Below are positions 1-12,233 of a DNA stretch of 64,000 nt, in pieces. Both the position numbers and the translations under genes were made by a program. The notes under the pieces were generated by a model that did no database searches, was not told the origin of the DNA, and saw only the letters and a program-made list of their open reading frames with translations. The number at the start of each line of letters is the position of its first letter. Position 1 is the stretch's first letter. The DNA is from Chondrosia reniformis (taxonomy: Eukaryota; Porifera; Demospongiae; Chondrillida; Chondrillidae): the NCBI GenBank assembly GCA_947172415.1, contig OX359189.1, positions 8,694,501-8,758,500 of the forward strand, in the 5' to 3' direction.

Positions 1-356
1 AAATAAAAAACATTTACAAAAATGATGTTAGAAATAGGAATGGTAGTGTTCACTAATACATCTACAAAAAGTATCGAAACAAGACAGTGATTATATGATA
101 AGGCTAATCATACAGAAGTTGCATGTATACTGAAATTTAAGTAACTTGACCATACACTTCTGTGTTTGGGCGCACTAAACTGAAGTAGGAATGGTGCGCC
201 CAAACACAGAAGTGTATGGTTAAGTTACTTAAATTTCAGTATATATGCAACTTCTGTATGATTAGTCTTATCATATAATCAGTGTCTTGTTTCGATACTT
301 TTTGCAGATGTATTAGTGAACACTGCCATTCCTACTTCTAACATCATTTTGTAGAT
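1..356. repeat. Foldback (long palindromic) element, copy 1
   Basis: Two arms, about 17-175 and 194-355, are near-perfect reverse complements around an 18-base spacer. The arm core holds GTGTTTGGGCGCAC next to the centre and a CGAAACAAGA block further out. The outer end carries the ACATCATTTT signature shared with the elements at 4.6-5.7, 7.2, 10.1 and 39.4 kb. It would fold into one long hairpin. It lies just 3' of an Ig exon, so it probably sits in an intron of the gene that runs off the left edge. Confidence 0.85.
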
Positions 357-488
357 GCTTAAAAGTTCCTAGCAGAATGTAAAACACTTGTAAGTGCAAT
401 AATTTAAAGAAATGCATTTCAATTTTCATATTGCATAGTATGTGCCAATCTGTAAGCTAAGCAGTTCCAGGAGTCAGAAAGTACTTAC

Positions 489-1080
489 CAGGAGGGTCTA
501 GAAACACTTTATTACTATTGGTTGTAGTGAGTGTTCTTCTATTAAATGTGTAGCATTGATATGAAATATTCTCATTTCCAAACTCTTCTTTTATGAGAGT
601 AATCATTAGAGTAGCAGTAGTTGCATTATCATCACTATTATGAGAAGTTAACGTAGGATCCAATCCAGTTCCATTTCTCTCCCATCCAACAAAAGTATCT
701 CCATCACGTACAGGGTAGGTACAAGTTAACTTGTAGGTTTGACCAAAACAAGGAGGACTTGATGGAGCAGTGAGTGTAACAGTAGCTTTGCCTGTAAAAT
801 GTATCAAAACTTTTAATAAATAAAATTGAGTACAGTGCTATGCAAAATCAAACTTTGGTTTCCTTGAATACCATGTACTTATATACATATAAACTTAAAA
901 TTTCAAACAGAGTACATACGTATATACAATGTCACATGTTTAATACATCCATAATTTTTTAGCTTCGCCCGAAGGTGCCGATGAAGACCACATAATGACA
1001 TATGTTTAAATATGTAATTTGTAATCTTACCTGGTTGCAACACAGACAAAATGAGGCAAATGGTAACTGCAAAGTATAAT
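489..1080 (-). CDS. Partial Ig-domain receptor gene (architecture 2), 5' exons only
   Basis: Two exons of a receptor gene that continues beyond the left edge. Exon 1031-1080 encodes a hydrophobic signal-like stretch (RLYFAVTICLILSVLQP) ending at a GTAAG donor in phase 1. No in-frame ATG lies in that exon, so I assume an upstream initiator exon that I could not locate. Exon 489-791 encodes an Ig domain of the IgA type: APSSPPCFGQTYKLTC, then WERNGTG, then a second cysteine in YQCYTF. It is more diverged than the other IgA copies, lacking the NPNRVISNE-type ending. The exon is 303 bases, phase 1-1. The paralogue at 16235-16840 has the same layout, which suggests that FN3, Ig, TM and tail exons follow to the left. 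Confidence 0.7.
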
Positions 1081-4000
1081 CTACAGAAGGATAGAAATAG
1101 ATAGACATAAACTATGACTGATGTTACTGATTTTCAGCAATCACAAGTAACCACAAAGTGACCTGTCTCAAACTATATACTCTGATCAGGTAGGGACTTA
1201 TAACTGTATTGTAATATATACTATACACCTACGTAGATGAGATATCATTTGCACATACGTATGTATGTACATACGAGTTTTACAAAAAGCAAAAATCTAT
1301 TTGTTACTCCCCAAATGTTTAAGTTTGTAAACTGCTGATTCATCATTTTGTTGATATTTAAAATTGCTGGCAGAGTGAACTACAACATGCCGACAGACTG
1401 ATATTTCCTCCTACAAATGGCTACACATGCCAAGTATGCAGTCTGTTTTGACTACACTAACACCCTAATCTCAGTTAAGCTTTACTGCATTTACTAGTTT
1501 AGAAATTTGTGTAGCATAACACCGTTTTATGAAGAAGTACAAGTAAACTGAAAGTGAAGAGCTTCTATTACCTTGAACCTTGAAAATTAACAGTTGTACT
1601 CCTTTTAATAGAATATTCATTACAAAGTAGCATAAAAGTTGTAAATCCTAGAAAATGTTTATCTGTGTAACATGTGTACATCTTAGGTAGTAACATCCAT
1701 ATAGGTATGATAGGAGTAGTACCCGAGACTGCACCAAACATAATCTAGCCTATGATATCTAACTACACAGCACAAAGCGGGCTTCTATTAGAACATATGT
1801 AGTCCACAAGTTTAGGGTAAGATACCACTATATACATGATAAGTAGTGGTTTACAGTGGTGATATACTGTATATATTGTAGCGGTTCACAGTGGTGATAT
1901 GCTGTATTTATTGTAGTGGTTCACAGTGGTGATATACTGTATGTATTGTAGTGGTTCACAGTGGTGATATACTGTATATATTGTAGTGGTTCACAGTGGT
2001 GATATACTGCATATATTGTAGTGGTTCACAGTGGTGATATACTGTATATGGTATCAACTGCATGATGCTGTTGAGAGCATGTGGGGAAAGATGAAGGTCC
2101 GAATTAAGAGAGTTTACTAACATTTTGCAAAGCATTCCTTGACCTTTATAATAATCAGTAGTAATTGTATTAAGTATGTGGTATATACTGACTGGAACTG
2201 CTGAAATATAATGACTAAGTTCTTATCTTGTAATAATAACTACAAGCAAAGAATGGTAATCGCTAGCTACTGTACTAACTATCCTCTGGATATGGTCCAT
2301 CCCCTTATGGTGAGTAATCACTTATAGGAAAGTTCAAGTACTAGAGCACCAGCCAACCAAGTTATGCCATGAAAAGAAACATTTTATACTAGGAATTACT
2401 CTCAACAAGCTACTACACTATTAACACACGATAATAATATGTACACATGTAAAGTACTATACATACCCAATGCAGTATATCTACTATATATGCACCTACC
2501 TACGTACGTATGTATTGAGGTCTTACTACACAAAGTGTAATACATATGTACGTAATTGGGTTAAGACTTTAATGTTAAGCATTTATGGAATTAGTAGGAG
2601 AACCTGTTATGATACAGTCTGTATGCACTACATGTCAACTTACAAAGGGTAAACTGATTACTATATATAGTCAGTTACTAGTAGATCACTTCATTCAATA
2701 AAGTTAAGTTGAAATGTAAAACTCACTTCACTGACTACTCTAATGTTAATATCTCAGGGGTTTATGGGAACAATTAACACAATTGACCACATATACTCCA
2801 TTCATATAGTGTATCTGGTGTTGTCAGTAATCACTACATTGGACTGACATGTATTCTAAAATGTAACTAGATATTCCGGGCTCATTTAATCAACACCTTG
2901 CTACATTCCCAGAAATCAGCTGGTACATATGTGATCTACATCTACGTATATATATCAGTGTTCTATTGTCCAATGAGTTTTATATGGTATATGCTAGTAC
3001 AAAACAATTTATCACTGGTTGGACATCTTACAAGAGTGAGAATAGCTACATTGGTCTGGACTTTGCAAACTGGTCACTTATTCCTATTACCTAAGAATGA
3101 TAACTAACACATCTTTACATACATATATGTACTAATCGAACAATAACAAGCAGTTCACAGCAGATAAGATTACAATAATAGAACCAATATTATTATAGTT
3201 CATTATAAGCCATATAAAATTTAGCATTTGGGAGGGGGATATTTTCAGTATTCAATTAAGATAAGTTGCAAAAGAAACATATTAAAAGGACAGTAATGTT
3301 TACATAACAAATGCACCTACATGCATGAATAATCTAATACCTACATGTTATGTCTACTCTTATAAAACACCTATAGGGTTGTATATAAACCTGGAGAGTC
3401 AAAGAGACTCCGCCTCCTCAACAAGCACACATGCTTTCCATAGTACCTCCACCTACCAGAATTGCTTTTTCTTAGATATTGTATACAGGAGTAGCTTGCC
3501 TGGTATAGTCTGATGTTATTAAAGAATTAATACAAATACTAGATATGTATGCTTGGCTATATATTATTAGGTACATATCTTGGGAGTAAGTACATTAGGG
3601 GAAGCACGTAGACATATTAGCAATGACCAACACTCTATACACTAAGCATGTTTGTGTAAAAAAACACCAGTGGGTTGGAGATTATATGTATCATAGTGAG
3701 TGGAATATTGTTAGAAAGATAGTAAACAACAGCTTTTGAAATAAAAATCAGTCATAAACATTAGAATCTCTACAAACGAAAGAGCCAAATTTTGATTACT
3801 ATATACACATAACTAAATTAAGAACGTTAGTCTTGCATCAATGATACCATATATATGAAGTTCATATTTAGCTCTTAAAGAAATGAGGTCGTGCATGTCA
3901 TTGGACTTCTGGTTACAACTTGCTTCTGTGCTCCTTTATAATAATATTCAACTTTAATAATGTGTTTTCTACTTTAATATGTACAACTTACTATTGTTTC

Positions 4001-4320
4001 TTTATTAAAAATTCAACTGAGTGAGTTTTGTATGTCTGATGACTGATTGCATTTTTAATAATGAATAATGAAAGATGACCTCCCTCCCTCGTGCTATTTT
4101 CGAAACTGCTGGATGATAAACTGTGAATCAAATTTGCATGGCCTTATACAGTGCATTGTAACACTTTCGATTTTTAACTAAGCAGTCCATAATTGAATAT
4201 AGCTGTTATTATAACTTCAGCTGTATAGTTCATAAGGTTATAGGTTAAAGGTTACTAGTCTTGTGGGCTAGGTGTTAATCCCCCCAGATGTGAATGTGAC
4301 ATTTTATGGGCAGACCAATG
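1081..4320. other. Upstream noncoding segment, duplicated at about 16.85-21.5 kb
   Basis: I see no gene here. Long stretches match 16.85-21.5 kb in order and orientation, for example the text around 1380-1460 against 17120-17200 and around 2950-3110 against 20240-20400. Differences are indels and a minisatellite at 1843-2052 that is a single copy in the duplicate. A weaker third copy of part of it lies at 36.8-37.4 kb. Short open frames here are not conserved between the copies. Confidence 0.7.
1843..2052. repeat. 35-bp minisatellite, about 6 copies
   Basis: Six tandem units of about 35 bases built on GTAGTGGTTCACAGTGGTGA followed by a TATACTGTATATATT-like stretch. Units differ by one or two substitutions. 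The duplicated segment at 17.59 kb has just one unit, so the array expanded after the segmental duplication. Confidence 0.9.
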
Positions 4321-4550
4321 CATAGAGGGCCCTCCTATAAAGCTTCCCACATCCCCCTATTTGAGATACAGTATAGAAAGAGTTAGTCATGTACTATCTA
4401 GCTGACTGTAGTGTTACCAATTATTTTGAGCTTTAGGTAGAACGAAGAACGACATAAATATGTCCTACTTTAACTTTATTCAGGTGTATATATAACGTGA
4501 GCATATATGTTCAGTCTCCATTTGATTAAAATCTACCAAAACGTCCTATC

Positions 4551-5700
4551 AGAGAGTACGGTAGTACTCTCTAAGTAGTATAGATGTTACGACCCGTTTC
4601 CCAACCTAATCCGTTTCGAAGCCGGTCGTATGGCAAACGAAATGGTTCAAAAAGTACCTCCGCCTAGACGTACGTGGTAACATTTAAGACGTACGTGAAT
4701 GCGTTTAAACGTACGTGCGAACCCATTGAAACGTACGTGCGAACCCATTGAAACGTACGTGCGAACCCATTGAAACGTACGTGCTAACCCATTGAAACGT
4801 TCGTCTCGGTTCATTTTCGAACGTACGTCCCAATTTCGTAGGTACGTTAAAGGTCCTACTTCTAACATCATTTTTGTAAATGTTTTTTATTTACTTGTAT
4901 GTCTCCTTTTGTGTCACCAACAACTCATATATATCACTAGCTTCACTGAATAATAAGTATACACAATTATAGTCACTCAAAAAAGCATGAATAGAATTTC
5001 ATGCACAAAAGTGTACATGCATGTTAAATCTTTATAATACGCAGAGCAATATAGCACTAATATTAATTGCACAAATCCCTTAGCTAATTATTTATCATGG
5101 ATTTATATAGAGCATGCACATCCCCACCTCTCATCCCCCACCCTATATACGTAAATATACCTAGTTGTCAATTCCAGAAGAGCAATGAACTTTCAAGTAC
5201 TATTTATCATGACTTTCCTTTGTAATGTGACTTATAAACCTGAACTGGTTGGGCCATCCTTATTAATCTTTGTATGGCATGTCACAATAATAAACAATCA
5301 TTATTATTATTATTAATATTATATTGATCCTGCAGACTATCTTGTTACAATATGGTGTTGTTATACTTGTAATAAAGATATTTCTATAGTATTAACAAGT
5401 CCATATCTTGTGTATTTGAAGAGCTATAGTCACAGAAGTGTCTGTTCATAGTTCAATTCCATGATTATTTTATTACAAGTAAATAAAAACATTTACAAAA
5501 ATGATGTTAGAAGTAGGACCGTTAACGTACTTACGAAATTGGGACGTACATTCGAAAATTAACCGAGACGTACGTTTCAATGGGTTCGCACGTACATTTC
5601 AATGGGTTCGCACGTACGTTTAAACGCATTCACGTACGTCTTAAATGTTACCACGTACGTCTAGGCGGAGGTACTTTTTGAACCATTTCGCTTGCCATAC
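4551..5700. mobile_element. Inverted pair of repeat-element arms with internal ACGTACGT repeats
   Basis: The left arm (about 4637-4895) and the right arm (about 5474-5700) are reverse complements flanking 580 bases of unrelated AT-rich DNA. Each arm has short tandem units of about 20 bases reading GAACCCATTGAAACGTACGT or its complement. The left side begins with the hairpin GAGTACGGTAGTACTC at 4555-4570, which recurs at 8.35, 10.12 and 38.27 kb. Each arm ends in the AAATG(T)nATTTACTTGTA-type terminus of the foldback family. No transposase is visible, so this is a non-autonomous element or two copies in opposite orientation. Confidence 0.65.
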
Positions 5701-5717
5701 GCCCGCTTTAATTAAAG

Positions 5718-6272
5718 CCGGTGTCACAGTAAATTCTATCCCCCTAAATTTTATCCCCCCAGATAATTTTCCTAGGATAAAATATCCCCCTGGCCATGGG
5801 ATACTTTATCCTAGGAAAATTTATCCTACCCTAGGAAATTATATCCTACTCTAGGATAGTATATCCTAGGATATTTTATCTGGGGGATGAAATATACTAG
5901 GATAATTTATCCTAATCATTTATATACATGAATGTTAATTAATAATAATAAGCTTGTGATCACTCGCTGCATCACCACCTCTCCTGTGTCATTCTTCACG
6001 GTTTTTCGAAATAGAACACCGTTTCGTTCATCAAATTTCTCGGCCTGCTGTCTCAATGCTCTCTTATCGTTAGCCGTGAGGATGGCTGAAAATCCTGAAA
6101 TCGTATCCCCTTTTCGGCCCAAGGTTGTTTCGTATGTACCTAAAGGATTTCATGATGATACGCTTAAATCGTAGAGTATAGGATAAATTATCCTAGGGTA
6201 GGATAAAATTTCCTAGTTTCGTTTATCCGGGCGGATAAAATACACGGGGGATAAAATATCCTGTGACACCGG
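5718..6272. mobile_element. Non-autonomous element with CCGGTGTCACAG terminal inverted repeats
   Basis: The ends are exact 12-base inverted repeats: CCGGTGTCACAG at 5718-5729 and CTGTGACACCGG at 6261-6272. Both subterminal regions are packed with variants of CCTAGGATAAAATATCC in both orientations. The middle (about 5930-6175) is ordinary sequence without a recognisable transposase. If the target duplication is CCGG, the true repeat is TGTCACAG. It appears inserted beside the right arm of the 4.6-5.7 kb inverted repeat. Confidence 0.65.
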
Positions 6273-7225
6273 TCGACCCGTTTCCGAACCTAACCCGTTT
6301 CACAACTTCTATAAAGGCGTTACTAAAAAGCGGAGCAAGACCCGTTTCCCAACTCTTACTGTCTAATGGAAATTTCTCTGACAATTTTGTGTTTTCCATG
6401 CATCCTTAATTTCCCCGATGATTAAGGTTAATTAGTTGCATCTATATTAACTTTGTGTTGCTTGTATCGACTGCAAAGTGGCGACTAAAACGTCTATTTA
6501 TAGATAGTGACGCCTGCAAAATAAAAGGCCTAGGGGCCTTATGGTGACATGAAAAGGGACATTATTGTGACACATTTATATATACTTATACGATACGTAA
6601 CTGAATAGGAATGATTCGCTACTGAAGAGATCATCGATTAGATTGACTCTTTTCTAACCTTATAATTAGGAGTTGACACACCATGTTTCGAAGAACCTCT
6701 TAAAATTCTCTTTTCAAAAACCTCTTCTAGATGTTACTTACGTAAGAATATCGGAAGGATCTATTTATGCCATAAACGACGCAACACTCTATTATTCATG
6801 ACCAAACATGAATATTTAAATTGAATTGAATTGAATTGAATGATATTTCAACAGAAAGAACCCATATATCAGCTGAAATTGCTGCATGGTCTACCTGGGT
6901 GTCCTGATTAGTTACATACATATATCAGTAAATATAAGTAAATATATAAATAATGTTATTGCCAAAAATTGCTTAGATTTACGTATATCATGATCGATAA
7001 CAGTTGCATTATAATTTTATAAATAATTAATAAGATATAGTGTTTCTTGCAGAAAGTATCTTCTCAATGCTTGCTTAAAGATGTTCTCAATATCATTACC
7101 ATTAGAGCAAATGTTAAATTTGGACTATCCCTACTTTAGCTGCGATGATATGCCTAAACGTATGGAGAGATGTGCATGGTGAGATCATTTAAATTTCAGT
7201 AAGCACCAATGAAAATTATAAACCT
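6273..7225. other. Noncoding; short (AATTG)n tract
   Basis: No gene or domain-coding exon is seen. A pentanucleotide (TTGAA)n run occupies about 6820-6842, like the tail of a decayed retroposon, but no coding remnant adjoins it. Confidence 0.5.
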
Positions 7226-7606
7226 ATATATAAGTTAAATAAAAACATTCAAAAATGAAGTTAAAAGTAGGGATGGCACTATAACAGTGATTGGCACATC
7301 TAGAAAAAGTAACGAAACAAGAAAGTGATCATATGGTAAGGCTAACATTGCAGAAGTGGCATACTGAAACTTAACTATACACATCACTTCTATGTTTGGG
7401 CGCATCATGGATATACTAGAAGTAGGGATCGATGCGCCCAAACATAGAAGTGATGTGTATAGTTAAGTTTCAGTATGCCACTTCTGCAATGTTAGCCTTA
7501 CCATATGATCACTTTCTTGTTTCGTTACTTTTTCTAGATGTGCCAATCACTGTTATAGTGCCATCCCTACTTTTAACTTCATTTTTGAATGTTTTTATTT
7601 AACTTG
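7226..7606. repeat. Foldback element, copy 2
   Basis: Arms about 7235-7406 and 7430-7600 are reverse complements with a 23-base spacer. The arms share the GTTTGGGCGCAT block near the centre and the CGAAACAAGA block with copy 1. Outer ends read AAAACATTCAAAAATGAAGTT and complement. Open frames within it are by-products of the palindrome. Confidence 0.85.
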
Positions 7607-8366
7607 TATTGCTCCTTTTTTCTTGTTAATATTTGTTTTGAAAGTTTTCTTGGCGAAAACTCGAAATAAAGTAGCAGAATAGACGATATAATAGAGAGCT
7701 CTAAATTAAAAAATGGCGTCCGAAAAGATCCCAAATTTGATAAGATGTTTTCTACCGTTCTTTAACATTCAGTTTAGGATATTAAAGGGTCCATAATCGT
7801 TAAGAATACGACTGTATATAGGCCCTGCAAAGCGACTAAGAAATTCGATCGCGGGTAACGGCAGTACCATAAATATTACTCATTCGGGTTACTTATTTTA
7901 TATACAGAGAATTTGAAACTTAATTAAAAAATGGCGTTCAAAGAGGCCCTAAATTTGGCACTTTCAAAAGTAACACGCTTCGGTTGGAGCGCGTTGAAAT
8001 CTAGGGTAGCCTATTCCCTAGTTCGGAAACATTCATGACGATTTAGTATTTGTATGTACCTGCGTAAGTTCGCATGTTAGCGCTAGCTCATTTGAAAAAA
8101 GAAGAAGAAGAAGAAGAAGAAGAAGAAGAAGAAGAAAAAATGAGGAATTGCAGAATTTGGCCTATTTCGGTTTAACCACTTTGCGAAGGTTGTAGAGCAT
8201 CGTAACATGTTTTTGCGTTTAGAAAAGCATGCAAAAACGACTGCAAACACACGAATGCAACCGAAAATCTGAACGTTGTTGATTTATGAGGTGTTAATTG
8301 ATAATACATTGAATAGGGCGGCCATGTTTTTTTTCGGCCATCCCTACTTATAGAGTACTACCGTAC
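7607..8366. mobile_element. Probable body of the foldback element, with (GAA)n and terminal hairpin
   Basis: This stretch runs from foldback copy 2 to a hairpin at 8345-8362 (GAGTACTACCGTACTC, the complement of the motif at 4555). Just inside the hairpin lies GGCCATCCCTACTT, the complement of the AAGTAGGGATGGC found at the other end (7265-7277). That suggests one element of about 1.1 kb from 7226 to 8366. A trinucleotide (GAA)n array lies at 8100-8137. No coding sequence is recognised. Confidence 0.5.
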
Positions 8367-8902
8367 TCTATGATACGTAGATAGGTATACAGTATACCTA
8401 TAGCTAGCTATATAGTTGCTGTGCCATGGTATATAATGTGATTCTCCAGAATTATCAGGAGTATGTAAACTTACTATGGATGATCACAAACTTCAGATTA
8501 AAAATTTACCAACATTGTCCATGCTATAAGGTCTTCCCCTTTTAAAACCGCACAGATACAGTCATCTTTAAAATACAAGTATATTGCAACTGATTTATAC
8601 TATCTCCACTGTACAGATTGATGTATATATATACATATATTGATGTGTCATGTACAACACGTTGATATAGAATCTTCCTGCCTGGTGCATGGTGAGGTTC
8701 TCAAATATATTTCCACAAAGTTGTACTATGCATTGCATAATTAATTGATAATAGAGTAATAGTTCCACCAAGCTACATACGTACGTTGTGCATGTGTATA
8801 TTACGTATGTATATATACTGAACTAGTTTTTTGTACAACACTTTCAGTTATTGAATTGTACAACACTTTCAGTTATTGAGGTAAAACAACAGAAGTGCCC
8901 AT
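8367..8902. other. Noncoding 3' flank with a conserved block shared with 31.6 and 53.2 kb
   Basis: The block at about 8645-8775 matches 31685-31815, and part of it matches 53240-53330. At 31.6 kb the minus strand stays open and reads like a short Ig-type strand (HSTTLWKYENLTCTRQ). Here the same frame has a stop and indels, so it is at most a decayed exon or a duplicated 3' flank. Confidence 0.4.
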
Positions 8903-9921
8903 CTACGTACGTATATACGTACTTGCTTGTACAGTGATTATTTTCTTGTCAGTATATACTTCATTATACACTCCATCTCCCAAGCTAGGATTAGCTACAG
9001 CTCTAGGTCTATCTCCTTTTGGGAGAACCAAGTCAGCATAATAGGAAGTGGGTTGCTGTTGTGACTAGAGTAGAGGAAAGGATATGAGCAACGTTTAACA
9101 TTGCATGCCGTTGCAATGGCACGACAATGGGGTATGAATATGTATATACAAAAACTATCACCAAAATGGGATCTAAAATATAATGATTATTTTTAACTGA
9201 TACTTGTGAAGTATGTAATGATTGTGTCTTCTCCTCATTAATACTTTCCAGTGCTAGATTGTCTTTCATCATGTTCACCTTACACTTGTAGCATAACACA
9301 ACCACCATCATTGCAATAATCAGCCAGACACACTGCCAAACAGGACAAGGTGACCAGTTGAAACTAAATAATAAATGAGGGGTAATTATCAGGAAAAAAA
9401 ACAACATATTTTTAGCACATTCAGTGAAGGTATTTATTATGAATTTTAAGACATCTGAAAAAAACCTAGACTGAAATTTTACTATTTTTACTAGCTATAG
9501 TGTCATAAAATCTGAGCTTACTATATATATATATAAGGTACGTTCAAACAAAAAATATAGCAGAATTATTATGGCTTACTTACCTTTAACTCTCACAGTC
9601 ACAGGTTCACTCTCCTCCATACTACCATCAGCATACACAACAGCACAAGAGTAGTTAGCCTCTCCATTGAGGAAGACACTCTTTCTTGTTGTCACATTCA
9701 CAATTGTCTCAGTATTAATCTGGGATACAACCATATGGTATGTATCAGGTAGATCAATCCTCTCTCCATCCTTCATCCACACTACAGGACTGGTCTGATT
9801 GAAGATGGGTCCACTTGATGTAGTATTATGATATGGTGACAGGTGAGTTGGACTTGTCTGTTGCGATCGTAACAGATCTAGACTGCAGCTGGATGGGGCT
9901 GGAAGGTTACATTCTGAGCCA
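8903..9921 (-). pseudogene. Architecture-1 receptor fragment (IgC, TM, tail), degenerate
   Basis: Three remnants in gene order. The IgC exon (9584-9921) is 338 bases against 327 in intact copies; its first third contains an in-frame TAG and is frameshifted before GPIFNQTSPVVWMKDGER. A membrane exon (about 9160-9363) encodes CPVWQCVWLIIAMMVVVLCY followed by a basic KCKVNMMK stretch, but its acceptor implies phase 2 and the donor seen in the 33.2 kb copy is lost. The tail exon (8903-9064, 54 codons including stop) encodes TSYYADL and DGVYNEVYTDKK. FN3B, FN3D, IgA and signal exons are absent. Closest relative is the gene at 32.2-35.7 kb. Ancestrally a receptor; now very likely non-functional. 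Confidence 0.8.
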
Positions 9922-10111
9922 CTGCAATAAAACATTAACTTGAATAATATACATTAATATATTGAATTTAGTCATACAAAATTGATTCTACTGAATGCTA
10001 TATAGAGCACACATGAAAAGGCATGCATTAACTGCGAACTTACGCAGGTACATTAAGTAATAAATCGTTATGAATGTTTCTTCGAAAGCCATGTTTTAAT
10101 TATCAAATTCT

Positions 10112-10390
10112 CTGTATCAGAGAGTACGGTAGTACTCTCTAAGTAGGGGCTTGGGCGCACTATCCCTACTTCAGCCATCATGGTGTGCCCAAACATGGAA
10201 GTGATGTGTATTGTTAAGTCACTGAAATTTGAGGCAGTATATATTCCATTTGTGTATTGTTAGCCTTATTATATGATCATTGTCTTGTTTCTTTGCTTTT
10301 TCTAGATGTGATAGGTACTGTTGCAGGGACTGCCATCCCTACTTCTCATTTCATTTTTTAAATGTTTTTATTTACTTGTATAAATAAGTA
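10112..10390. mobile_element. Half-foldback element with GTACGGTAGTAC hairpin
   Basis: Begins with GAGAGTACGGTAGTACTCTC at 10121-10140, continues through a partial GGGCGCAC palindrome, and ends in CATCCCTACTTCTCATTTC and an ATTTACTTGTA terminus. The outer 200 bases match the complement of 39408-39600. It has one long arm rather than two, so it is a derivative of the foldback family. Confidence 0.7.
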
Positions 10391-12233
10391 ACTCGAGTTA
10401 ATTAGTGGTACTGCTGCCCCCCGCGATCGAATTAATCGCTTTGCAGGGCCTATATACAGTCGTGATCTTAACGATTATATGCATGGACCCTCTAATATCC
10501 TAAACTGAATGTTAAAGAATGGTTAACTTACTTTACAAATTTAGGATCATTGCATGGATGAATGAATATATATAGCCACAACAAATGGCTCATTGAAACC
10601 CAGATCAATGGATTTATTAACCATAATACACAGAAATAATATTATATGTTTGTTCTCCTAAAAACTCGCTCCTATACTTTTATATGTGTTGCATGAGCAA
10701 TCATCAAAACTTCTTCAAACGACTTTGATCCATTGTCGTCATCAGTTATCATCGTTTATATAATAGTTTCTTACTTCATGACCAGTTTCCTTAGTGTTTT
10801 AATTTCTTGTACAATCAGCATATATATGCATTCATTGCAGCAGTGACTCCTGATCTTGATTATTATTACTTATAGCAATAATAATATTCACAGTTTACTT
10901 GTTTACCCAAGAATTCAGGAGTGGCTTCCTGTCCCATATCAACTTATAATTATCTATACAACACCAATACTGTTATTACAACTGTCATAACTGTGTGGGT
11001 GGAAAATGGTGAACATTTAGAACTCGTACAGTAAAGCTTTCATTTGCAACAGGACAGGTATGTGGTCAGTGACTCCTGATCTTGAACATCTTACTTAGGA
11101 ATAGCAACGATATTCACAGTTTATTGGTTTACCAAATTTAGACAGTCAAGAATGACCTGTTTTTCCAAGAATTCAAGAGTAGTGGCTTCCTGTTCTATAA
11201 TTAGTCTGGATGTCATCCTTATAATAGCTAAGTAATTTTGCTACTATGCATATGCATAAGTAGTTCTGTAAACATTTTATCTATCTTTTTAATCTATATA
11301 CTGACCAATAATGGACAGAATGAGAGTAATTACCAAATTCGTGGACATTCAGACACATGCGTATGTATCATGTACATACTACATTTTTGAAATAACCTAG
11401 ATAATTGGGGCAACTATTCATAAATTGATAATATTGTGAACAGATACAGCAAATGGTTACTAGCACTTATCTACCTTATATACGTATATATTTTAAACAC
11501 TGTCTTATATAGTGTGTGTTTGGTTGTTGATAGATATAATATGTATAGCCAAATGTACTATGCTATGAGCATATTTTAAAACCTCTTTAAGTGTTGACTC
11601 ATAATTGTTATACTGTACATGTTTTGTTGGTACATATTTTAAAACCTCTTTAAGTGTTGACTCATACGTAATTGTTATACTGCATGTACATGTTTTGTTA
11701 AGATAGATTAAGTAAACACTGTTATGTTACAGCTAAATAAACAGAAGATAAAGGGTTACACTGTCATGTCATGTGCATAAACGTTTAAAAGCTGAAACTC
11801 TTCCACTTTATCCTGTATAACAGAAAAGAGGTGCATTGTCATTCTGTTGTGAAACCTCTAATGTACATGGAATTTCCAAAAACATTACAGCATAATTCAC
11901 TGATAAATTACTGTAGCCTGGGAAATTAATAATTGTTAAATTCTTTTGGTGGTTGTCTTAAACCATTTAAACTATATATGTTAGCCCATATACTAGTAAT
12001 TGTATCTCAGTCATTCAATATAAGACATCCACAGAGAGCTTTATCTCCCTTTGGCTTAGGACTATCTTTACCTCAACAACTTGAAGTGAAATGATAAGAA
12101 AAAATGATGTCACTCATTACAGGAAGAGGAAATCTCAAAATGGGATAGATTGAGGCAGGACATTGTACAGATATCTACGTACGTACGTAGGTGTGACTAC
12201 TGCCATGAAGGGTTAACTTACATTGGAATAGCA
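10391..12233. other. Noncoding; direct repeat at 11.57-11.70 kb
   Basis: No coding exon recognised. A tandem duplication of about 63 bases lies at 11571-11633 and 11634-11697, both starting CATATTTTAAAACCTC or the same without CAT. Part of 10840-10930 recurs at 11070-11170 (GTGACTCCTGATCTTGA and flanks). This is the 3' flank of the receptor gene at 12.2-16.8 kb. Confidence 0.5.

Noticed and set aside
1031..1126. ATG giving MSIYFYPSVDYTLQ as a signal start
   Set aside because: The same frame hits a stop in the paralogue at 16.8 kb and ends in phase 0, which does not fit the phase-1 IgA exon.
1843..2052. CRISPR-like array
   Set aside because: Units are contiguous with no variable spacers, so it is a minisatellite.
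7235..7441. Open frame within foldback copy 2
   Set aside because: Produced by the palindrome; it has no similarity to any domain.
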